Source: Odobenus rosmarus divergens | Lineage: Eukaryota > Chordata > Mammalia > Carnivora > Odobenidae | DNA length: 64,000 nt | Reading direction: 5' to 3' | NCBI RefSeq assembly: GCF_000321225.1 | Contig: NW_004450480.1 | Coordinates: 1,353,980 to 1,417,979 of the forward strand | Shown: positions 55,864 to 64,000 of the stretch, one piece after another | Layout of the letters: every line of letters starts with the position of its first letter | How positions within the stretch are numbered: the first letter of the stretch is position 1 | Made by a program: the position numbers and the translations under genes | The notes under the pieces: model-generated | Seen by the model: only the letters and a program-made list of their open reading frames with translations | Databases searched by the model: none | What the model was told of the DNA's origin: nothing

Positions 55864-56149
55864 GTGAAATCAGCCTTACTGTGTTATAGACAACCCCTAT
55901 AGAGTTGCTGTGTGAATATATATTTATGGAATTTGATAGCAATACAGGTAAAGTTTAAACATTAAAATTAGTTATAATTTTTTTTCCTTAATCAAGGTAT
56001 CTTCTGGCCAGTCTTCATAAGCACTTTTCTATTTCAGAAAGGCCCATACAGCCTTCCCTACATTTTGTCTTCCGCAGAGCATAAGTGTATACAAGGTAAA
56101 GGTGATATAGTCATTCATAGAATTTAGATCTCTTTCTCTCTGTTTATAA
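55864..56149. other. unique sequence
   Basis: Nothing recognised. Confidence 0.3.
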
Positions 56150-56517
56150 TTGTATAGATGCTCCTGTCGCTTCCCCTGCCCCCCAGGCTAAGCTTTAAGC
56201 ATCCCCCCAAATCTCTCTTCCACGAATGGTCCATTTAATCTCCTGTTTTCTATTTTGCTTGCATGGGTCAATGTGCCTGAAATACCTTTCCCTGCTAGAT
56301 TGAAACATTACTTATTGTGTAGGATCTGATGCCAATGTCATCACTGGTGTGATGTCTTTCCCAATCCCCCTGGGCAGAATAAACTGATCTCTTCTTTGGA
56401 GCCCGTGGCTCTTTGTTCTTTACCCTGGTACAGGAGAGTTGCAGAAGTGAGTGTATTTCCCCGCCCCCAAACACCACAAACTCCTAGATGGTGGGGGTCT
56501 ATGTCTCACTCATCTTT
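56150..56517 (+). repeat. L2 LINE 3' region
   Basis: 'GTGCCTGAAATACCTTTCCC', 'GATGTCTTTCCCAATCCCCC' and 'ACAAACTCCTAGATGGTGGG' are diverged L2 terminal motifs. Confidence 0.6.
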
Positions 56518-56621
56518 CCAGAAAACCTGATTCCTGTCTTCAAGGAGTTCCCAGTCCGGGCAGGGAGACAGATACATAAACATGCAATTATATTGCAATT
56601 TGGAGAGTGATGTAAAACAAT
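56518..56621 (+). repeat. possible unclassified ancient repeat
   Basis: 'CTGTCTTCAAGGAGTTCCCA' and 'GGCAGGGAGACAGATACATA' resemble the 38878/42190 repeat type. Confidence 0.4.
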
Positions 56622-59600
56622 TGTCTAAATTAGTGCACACAGATGAGCACTAATTTACCAAAGAACCCTGCTCTTCTCGTGTAAGAAACAAGCAGTCGGC
56701 ATGTAGGTGTAGTGTGTTTCTTAAAATAGCAGTGTTTTTTCCCAGTGTTCGTATCAATATTTATATTGTTGCTTGTGCTCTGTAAAAAAACAAAAACTCT
56801 CAAATGACATTGTGTACCCAATGTTAGTGAGAAGAACTGAGTAGTCTGTTGAAACTGTGATGTACAGCAGGAGCGATATACACTTCTCCAGACCAAATAA
56901 AGTCTCACTGAAACTTTGCTGTAAGCTAAGACTTTAAGTGCCATTTATTTGTTGAGTTTTGCCCCTCTAAATTGCTCAGTTTGGCACAAGAACTTTAAAA
57001 GTATTTATGGTTTAATCGGCATGTGGTTTATTTTTAATTATATTAAAATGACCTGCTTATATTAAAATGACATGCTTTCCAAAACCTCATATTGCCTTAA
57101 AAACATTGTTGTAGCAGGGAAAGATTTCAAATGTTATTCTAAGGAGCAAGGGAAAGGATTTCAGACTAACACACAGTCCGTATCTCAGTATTTTTGTTTG
57201 TGCAGAGCTCCCAGGACATAGTTATAAAATCGTTTTCTATTTTATACATGGTCAGTGTTTGGGGCTTTGGGAAAAAAAATTTTTTTTAAATTACTGTTAT
57301 TTTTTTGGTACCTGCTTTTTTTTTTTTTTAATACTCACTCTGAGTCAAATTACAGCAGGCTCATAACACCATAACCTTTATCCATATATAGCCAGGCAAA
57401 ACTTTCTGCTGTTAAGTAGAACTTAGAAATGTTTTAGAGAGGGAAAGCATTGCTATTTTTGAGCAAACTCAGAGAGTTTAGAAGCATTATTTTGAAATGT
57501 GCTTCCTTAAAGTCAGAAAGAACTTAATTAAGTTCCCAGGGTTAATTGTTTCTGAAGTGTTAACATGTCATTTGTCTATTCAAACTCCAAAGCAAATCTC
57601 ATACGGGATTTAATAACCTGTTTATGTGAATAGAAATTTGGGGTGGGGGTGGCGTGGGAGAAGAGGGGAAAGCTAATAGGGCTTTTACCTAGTTAGTGGG
57701 TTTAAGGAAGAATCCTTTCTGTCTTCATTTGAAACAAAAGGCAAATCCTATGTTCAAAAACTCCTTCTATTTGGGAGTATAAATTGGGATGACAAGGAAG
57801 TTGCGGAACAAAACGGTATTTTTATACTTTGTTCATTTCATATTTATCACTAGCTTGTTTGCTAATTTTCATTTGCAAGAGGCAATTCTTCCAGCTAACT
57901 GGGTGCCTCAATGGGCCACTGATTTCTTTGAAGTGACAGTCTGTAAATATGCATAAAAAAGGGATGCAATTAGCGTGTGTGTGGTTCAGTGCAGCCTGAT
58001 TCCATTGGCAAGTTTACCCACAGTGTTGATAAGCTACATTATCTAGAAAATTGGCCGCTGAAAAACAGCACCTCTGATTGCCAGCAAAGGTTCCAGATAA
58101 CAGGGTGCTGAAGAGAAATATAATTGAGGTTGAATATATTAACCAAGGTGTCACATGCTCCTTAGAAGCTCTAATTTATCAGCATGTTGGAATTTTTATT
58201 AACATTTGGAATGCATTTCTCCCACACTAATGAAGTGGAATTGGCAGTTCAGGTTTTGGTTATTGTCATTTCTGAGAAGTTAAATGTAATTTCTCGTTAG
58301 ACACAGTTATGTAAATATATTTGTTCAGGGGCTAAAAAAATTATACATTTTACAAAATATAAATATGTTGTTAAGAGGCAGTGTGACAAATCAGTGATGG
58401 CTGAAGTCTGAAAACCAGCCACGTATTTATGCTGTGTTTTGTACATTACAGCTCTTCTTTGTGGGGGGAGTTCGAGAGAAATGAAGGAAGCTTAATTTTA
58501 TTAACTCTGCGATGGGCTCACCATTATGAAAAACAGTTAAAATTAGCCACTGTTTTAGTAGGTTAGCTATCCAAAAGGATTTTATGTTTAAAATATTTTT
58601 TTTTAAATGAAAATTTACTTAAATGATAAGGTTGAAGCATTTCTGGACGATATCTGCTTTTCTTTTCTCCATCCTGTTTGGAAGATCCAAGACTTCTATT
58701 CATTTTCTATTTCTGATTTTGACAAATGTATGTGAGCAATAACCTTAATTTCTATCCATTAGAAATAAACTGAAGTGTGCAAACCTGAAATTACTTCAGG
58801 TTGCATAAGGTGTGATAAAACTAGATATTTTTTTAAGGCAAGGGTATGAAAATAACAAACTTGGGATAATAAAAGAGGAAGAGTCAGAAATACCAGGGGA
58901 AACACACAGGCAGCTCATTAGTGTATTTCTTAAGTTACGTGGGTGGGTTCAAGGGTATTTCATTATTGTAAGTCTTCCTTACATATGTATAACATACACT
59001 TGTATGTATCATATATCAAAGAAAAAAACATTTTTTTGAAAGAAAATACCTTCATTTCTATTGACTTGTAAATTTTATTCTTCAGGGGAAATGATTATGA
59101 GTTGCACCCCAATGGTGTGCTTTGTATTTGTAACAGGCTTAATATTACTTAATTGTACACATCTCCAACCTCAGGGAATGATGCCAGTAGTTTTCCTCCA
59201 TGAGTAATAGATATGGTGGTCACAAAGCCTATGGTTCCCTATGGGTGAATGACCCATGTGAGGCATTTTCCCAGCTGTCCCTTTGCATTCACTCCTTTGC
59301 AATTGTCAGCCTTCTACTGTCCTACAGGGCTCCTAATTTTACTCCTTCTCCTCTCGCTGCCACCACTCCTGGTATCCCCTGACCCAGGTTTTTATCCCTC
59401 CTGCAATTCTTCCCGTGCATCTTACACTGTCATCCCATAAACTTCCGAACCCTATCATCAATCCCATTATAAGTGCTTGCGGTGGTGGAGGGACAGGGTC
59501 AGTGTTTCCTTTACAAGCAGGAACTTCTACTTGGAATTGGATTTAGCATGGGGAAGTCTCATGCCTGTTGGACAGGTACTCCTAAGCTCTTGTCAAATTA

Positions 59601-59659
59601 GACGTTTCTTAGGATGCCTATTATGGCGGATTTGGTCAACTCTCACCTTATCATGCGTT
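56622..59659. other. 3-kb repeat-poor tract, candidate conserved non-coding at 57800-58350
   Basis: No repeat family recognised. A 19-bp tandem duplication lies at 57039-57076. The 57800-58350 section is dense in homeodomain/POU-like words (for example 'ATATGCATAAAAAAGGGATG', 'GCAATTAGCG', 'TCTAATTTATCAGCATG'). No exon identified. Confidence 0.45.
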
Positions 59660-60184
59660 TTATTCTTTAGTGTCATGGGTTGGGCAGCTAAAACCCACAA
59701 TTCCCAGACTCCCTAGCAGGTAGGGTTCTGGAGGAAAATTAGGTTCACACAGGTGCATGGAGGCGCTGTTTGGAAGGTTGAAGCAAGGCAAGGGTGTTTT
59801 CCAGCAGCTTCAGCTGCTGCTGCTGGTAGGATGAGCCTGGAGGTGTTGGGTCTGTTTGCAGCAGGGTTTTTGTGCCATTCACTGACTTCCTGAAGGTCTA
59901 GTGGTAGTGCTAGTGGCCCGGATCCTGGATCATGCCTGTGCCTCTGTATCCTTGAACTCAGCAGTTCTGCGGCTGCCTCCAGAGTGATTCTTTAGATTCT
60001 TCAATGAGACGGATGTAGAAGCTCCCTTGACAGGCTGGTTGTTTTGCCAGATTCTTTAGCCCTTCCAACATTTTTGCAAGCTCTTAATTCCATGTGTTAG
60101 GTTTCTTGAGGCTCAAGGGTTCAGTTTTGACCAGTTGAATCTAGATCAGTACATCTGTAAGTCTGGTTCAGGTGCCTCAATAAC
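59660..60184. other. possible old repeat, unassigned
   Basis: 'ACAATTCCCAGACTCCCTAG' resembles the start of a known type of old repeat. Contains (GCT)n-like CAGCTTCAGCTGCTGCTGCT. Not assigned. Confidence 0.35.
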
Positions 60185-60325
60185 AGGGCCAGGTTTAGGG
60201 CAAGGCAGTAAACGTAACTGGGGCACAAAATGTAAGGAGGCACTTGCTTTCAGGGCCACAGAAATGTCTCCTTAAATTTTGTGTCCTTGGTATCTCTCCT
60301 GCCTCACCCTAGTGCCAGCCATGCA
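60185..60325. repeat. palindromic element, copy 1
   Basis: 'GGGGCACAAAATGTAAGGAG' and, about 35 bp on, 'CTCCTTAAATTTTGTGTCC' are imperfect inverted repeats. This is the layout of a small non-autonomous DNA element. A relative lies at 61195-61330. Confidence 0.55.
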
Positions 60326-60375
60326 CCATAATTAAATAGCAGATGTTACTTATTATAAAAATAACTAACATCTAT

Positions 60376-60592
60376 AGCAGGTGTTAGAAAAATAGAACCC
60401 ATGGGCTCAATCTGACCCACCACCTGTTTTTTTGTCAATAAAGTTTTATTGGAACAGAGCCAGATCCTTCTTTTATGTAATGTCTGTGGCTACTTTCACA
60501 CAACAGGAGCAGAACTGCGTAGTGGCAACAGGCTGCAAAGCAAAACATGTTTACTATCTGGCCCTTTACAGGAAACTTTTGCTGATTTGTGC
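60376..60592 (-). mobile_element. MER20 hAT-Charlie DNA transposon, near full length
   Basis: 'CCCATGGGCTCAATCTGACC', 'CAATAAAGTTTTATTGGAAC', 'TGTCTGTGGCTACTTTCACA' and 'ACTATCTGGCCCTTTACAGG' cover the 219-bp consensus in antisense, about 217 bp here. Confidence 0.88.
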
Positions 60593-61194
60593 TCCATGGC
60601 CCTGTGGCTATACCTTGACTTGTTGAGTCAGACTGCTTGAGATCAACTTCTGCTTCCCTGCTGAGTCTCAGGACGTTGCTCAAGCTTCACGTAGTGATGT
60701 GCTAGAGTCCACTGGTGCTGATTAGGTGAGTCTCTGGCCAACTCCACATTCCTGGATCATGTTGGTAGCTTGAAATCAGCCTTGGTTAGGAGTATTTACA
60801 CCAGGAAAATGGGCAAATGCTACATATCAGAGCTTTCTCAGAGACCTGGCAATTAAAGATGTGCTGCCTCTGGAAGTGTCAGATTCTTCCTCAAAGTGAT
60901 GTGATAGATGCACTTAGTGGACCGTCTGGATCCCTATAGCCAGCATTGCACCCGGCCCCAAGGTCCTGCTATGGACAGCTTATACCTGTGTCCTCCACAG
61001 GGGCAGTCAGTGTCTTGTTGCTACAGGGAGTGGACAGGCCCAGCTCCTGTGTTCCAGAACATGACTCAGATCACTGCCAGACTCTGCCTGGCACCACATT
61101 CTCCACCAGCTCTTTTAGCTTCATTGGCCTGCTTTGCTCCTTCCACTGAAGGGTGGTTTTAAAGAGCTTGACCCAGGATCTGGATGAGCAGAGA
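60593..61194. other. unique or unassigned sequence
   Basis: Nothing recognised with confidence. Confidence 0.35.
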
Positions 61195-61330
61195 AAAGTA
61201 TCTAGAGCACAAAATTTAAGGACACATTCCCCATCAAGGTTAAGCAAGTTGCACAACCCCAAGAATGAGTACCCCCTAAAATTTTGTGGCTTAGATGCCC
61301 CACTCTCTTTCCCCTGTCTGGGTTCTGCTG
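61195..61330. repeat. palindromic element, copy 2
   Basis: 'AGAGCACAAAATTTAAGGAC' and 'CCCTAAAATTTTGTGGCTTA' form imperfect inverted arms like copy 1 at 60185. Confidence 0.5.
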
Positions 61331-61554
61331 GCTCTGGTATGCCACACACGCCTGGATTCCTGCTTTAGGCTCTACTTGTCAGAAACCCAACCTAAAACAA
61401 ATGGGGGTAATAATGAATCTTTTGTTACCTATTGATTATTTTAATAACTGAGTGAGGTAAGGTATGGAAAGCATTTAGAACAGAAACAATAATGGGCGGG
61501 TGGACAGACACATGGATGGAAAGACAGATTGGACACATAGCTTTTGTACTTCTG
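61331..61554. other. unique sequence
   Basis: Nothing recognised. Confidence 0.3.
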
Positions 61555-61700
61555 TGCATACCATTCTTTCCACCTGAAATAAAGTCTCTGCTTCTATTTG
61601 CTTATCTAAATGGCACTTCCCCTCAAGACCAATTTTGTCTATAAAATGCTTACTAGGGGCAGCATTCTGAATCATGTACCTTCACTCTAAATTCCATAGC
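61555..61700 (+). repeat. L2 fragment
   Basis: 'CATACCATTCTTTCCACCTG', 'ATCTAAATGGCACTTCCCCT' and 'CAAGACCAATTTTGTCTATA' resemble the L2 3' body. Weak. Confidence 0.45.
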
Positions 61701-62089
61701 TCTGCACTTCCAACTCCACTGTGGTGTTTTGCCAGATGAATTGTTTTTCCCCCTTCTATTGTGTCCATGTCCTATAACTTGTCATCTATATGGTAACTTA
61801 CTCAAATCTATTGACACACGTGGTAAAACCAATTTAATGATAGGGCAACAATTATCCTGAAGAGCAGTTTTTTAAAAACTGAACTGATGGCTTTGGAAGT
61901 GTGGTTCTTGTGTTTCCTACCAAGTATAAGGATCACCCGGAGCGCACAGCTCATGAGGGGGATGTTTGAATAGAGTCGACTTGTATGGCCTGCAATATTT
62001 GTTTCTTAGACTTTCAACAGATTTTAATGGCTACATATTGGTAGATTCGCTCCCCACCCCCCACACTATTTTAGCTAGTTTGTAAGTAC
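61701..62089. other. mostly unique; possible DNA-element remnant at 61890-62000
   Basis: 'GGATCACCCGGAGCGCACAG' recalls MER5-type elements ('gaatcacctggggagc'). Too decayed to assign. Confidence 0.3.
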
Positions 62090-62320
62090 TATTGTAGTCT
62101 ATCCCAGCATCCTGTTTACTTTAGTCATGGTTCTCATCACTGCTTATGCTTTTCTAGTTGGTTTATTTAGTGGAAACCATCTTTGTCCCTAACGAGGTTC
62201 TAAGTTCCATGAAGGCAGGCTCTTGGCTCTTCCTGCCCATTGTCTCTTGCCAGCCTTGCACCAGACCAGCACACAGAGAACATATGTTTACCATGACTGA
62301 CACAATGAATGAAATGTGTT
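62090..62320 (+). repeat. L2 LINE 3' end
   Basis: 'CTAACGAGGTTCTAAGTTCC', 'ATGAAGGCAGGCTCTTGGCT' and 'CCTTGCACCAGACCAGCACA', then 'CTGACACAATGAATGAAATG', are the L2 terminus. Confidence 0.7.
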
Positions 62321-63429
62321 AACTCTGGAGCTACAGTACTATAGTGTAGGCTTAAGAAAGATTTTTAAGGTGAGTAAATGAAGGAAGTCACTTAAAGAAA
62401 TTCACCAGCATTGGTCCCATGAGGTCAGGAGCTTCTCTCATTTGAGCTGGATAAATCCTGTACTTTTCTACAAAGTGCAAATGTATATTCATGTGTCTTT
62501 TCTCTGAAATTAGAACTTGTGTAAAAAAATATAGAAACGATACGACGTCTAAAATTGCAAATGTGCATCACAAATTATTTATTCCAGGTACATTCAAGTT
62601 GTGAGAAGAATGAATTTCAGGTAAGGATTATAGCTGAAATGATGAGGGGGACACTCAGATGGCTTTATGGGTTGACACAAAGAGAGATGGGTCCACCTCA
62701 CTGTTTTGCTGTGAGGGTATAATGCTGTCAGAGTCTGGTTTGCCTGTAATCTCAGCACAGGAGCAGGTAGCCGGTATCACCTGTGTTAATGTTGGCCATG
62801 TTTTCAAGTTGGGGTCCTTACAACCCTAGCTGGGCCCTAAGAGCCTCCCTGAGAGGCTGCGTCGTGGTGTGGTGGTGGAGGGCGAGTGGACAAGGCAGGT
62901 GGGAGGCAGGAGATCCACCCTGGCTTATATGAGAACAAGGCTGCTTCCATCTGTTAAGAACGTAATGGGCACTTGCTTAAAATTTAATTTAAAATTGCTT
63001 AAAACACACAAAAATGCTTAAAATTTAATTTAAAAATGTACTGAGAATTAAATTAGAATCCCCAAATCAGAACATGTTGACACTTGTACTCTTTCCAGAG
63101 GATTGAGGTAGTTTAACTTTCTGGGCAGACAACCTCAGTCTATTAGGTTATGGGTTTGGTATTCACAAAACAGTATCAAAATAAATATCCCTCACTAAAA
63201 TACACAGAAACATTCAAATTCCCTTATGCTTAACAGAGAAATGGTGTTTAGTAAATACTTCATGTGAACTTCTTTTGATAGTAGAAAAAATAAGTGACTT
63301 AACTTTTGACTTCACGATCCTTTTGCTTCCATGGCTAACAAGATCGTGTTATGGCCAGTATGTTGTGCCCCTATCCACCCACCTTTGTATCCACGGCCCC
63401 TAACAACCCTGTTCCTGACCCAAAAGTCC
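62321..63429. other. unique sequence
   Basis: Contains the repeated A/T motif described at 62974-63035. A 33-nt segment between AG and GTAAGG at about 62588-62620 looks exon-like but is too short to judge. Confidence 0.35.
62974..63035. repeat. local tandem A/T repeat
   Basis: TGCTTAAAATTTAATTTAAA occurs at 62974 and again at 63015, with a third partial TGCTTAAAA at 62996. Confidence 0.85.
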
Positions 63430-63590
63430 ATTCATCCATCAAACATTTATTGCACTTCTATTATATGCCAGACATGGGATCTAAGGCTAGACAGATTACT
63501 AAAGATGTACCTGCTTCCTGCTCTCATGAAGCTTACATTCTCCTGGAAGAAATGGAATCCAAACAAATAATTATATAACAAACATTTCAA
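63430..63590 (+). repeat. unclassified ancient interspersed repeat
   Basis: 'CATCAAACATTTATTGCACT', 'TTCTATTATATGCCAGACAT', 'CCTGCTCTCATGAAGCTTAC' and 'ATTCTCCTGGAAGAAATGGA'. Confidence 0.65.
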
Positions 63591-63635
63591 TAGGGTTGTG
63601 ATTAGTAATAGTTAAAAAAAAAAGTCCAGTGTCTT

Positions 63636-63837
63636 CTTTTTTTTTTTTTAAAGATTTTATTTATTTATTTGACAGAGAGAGACAGTGAGAGAGGGAACAC
63701 AAGCAGGGGGAGTGGGAGAGGGAAAAGCAGGCTTCCCGCTGAGCAGGGAGCCCGATGCAGGGCTCGATCCCAGGACTCTGGGATCATGACCTGAGCTGAA
63801 GGCTGATGCTTAACCGACTGAGCCACCCAGGCGCCCC
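63636..63837 (-). mobile_element. CAN-SINE, well preserved
   Basis: Reverse head 'GACTGAGCCACCCAGGCGCC'. Target duplication AAAGTCCAGTGTCTT (63621-63635) and AAGGTCCAGTGTCTT (63838-63852), one mismatch. T13 tail run. Confidence 0.97.
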
Positions 63838-63852
63838 AAGGTCCAGTGTCTT

Positions 63853-64000
63853 TAAGACCATTTATCAGAAGGGGCTAACCTCGGCCAGGGGTGCAAGGCA
63901 GTGGGGAGGGAGATACTCTGCAAAAATGATACTTAGTGGTATTTAAATAAAAGTGAAGGATAAACAGGTCTTGGGCTACAGGTTGCTGGGTAAGGTGGTT
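63853..64000. other. unique sequence at window end
   Basis: Nothing recognised. Confidence 0.3.

Noticed and set aside
57568..57630. Frame reading YSNSKANLIRDL, resembling an SDR YxxxK block
   Set aside because: A stop lies five codons before it, no acceptor AG precedes it at a usable phase, the flanking residues are not SDR-like, and it sits in an AT-rich non-coding tract.
62588..62620. 33-nt segment between TTCCAG and GTAAGG
   Set aside because: Weak polypyrimidine tract and too short to judge; no support from reading frame or homology.
1..64000. tRNA, snRNA, rRNA or CRISPR elements
   Set aside because: The only tRNA-like sequences are SINE heads; no U6, Y, 7SK or 5S signature and no direct-repeat/spacer array was seen.

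Overview
This window looks like mammalian nuclear DNA from a caniform carnivoran. The main evidence is 17 copies of the tRNA-Lys-derived carnivore SINE (CAN-SINE), each with the 'GCCTGGGTGGCTCAG' type head, a CT-rich body and an AATAAATAAA-type tail. There is also a young carnivore-type L1. None of the copies has the very young dog-type (SINEC_Cf) head, and the best preserved ones match the bear/seal/mustelid style. I therefore infer an arctoid (bear, pinniped or musteloid) rather than a dog; this is recall of family types, not a database match.

Almost all of the window is non-coding: intergenic DNA or very long introns. Positions 1-9.5 kb hold old repeats plus one young 5'-truncated L1 (1623-2961) inserted into a MER20 hAT element with a perfect 17-bp target duplication. 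Positions 9.5-22.8 kb are dense in SINEs, LTRs and old L1 pieces. Positions 22.9-28.7 kb are nearly repeat-free. Positions 28.7-38.1 kb are again repeat-dense, with several nested insertions. Positions 38.1-54.1 kb contain no CAN-SINE at all, only ancient MIR, L2 and hAT fossils. Positions 54.1-64 kb have four SINEs, L2 pieces, a second MER20 and a long repeat-poor tract (56.6-59.6 kb).

The one convincing protein-coding signal lies inside the SINE-free 16 kb. It is a 73-nt exon at 46007-46079 (+), bounded by a good polypyrimidine/CAG acceptor and a GTGAGT donor. It encodes 24 residues containing NQGYGEIINIATLASLI, the beta-5 region of a classical short-chain dehydrogenase/reductase (SDR) of the FabG/gluconate-5-dehydrogenase style. 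It does not resemble the human SDR paralogues I can recall. I could not find its partner exons (TGxxxGIG, NNAG or YxxxK blocks) in the window, so this is either one exon of a gene with very large introns or the relic of a decayed gene. A CpG-rich patch lies about 220-450 bp upstream, and a second CpG cluster carrying an NRF1-like motif lies about 50-120 bp downstream.

No tRNA, rRNA, snRNA, CRISPR, operon or complete gene was recognised. Most long open frames are chance frames or L1 remnants. Family names for old repeats come from recalled consensus sequences, and boundaries are approximate to about 10-30 bp unless a target-site duplication fixes them.
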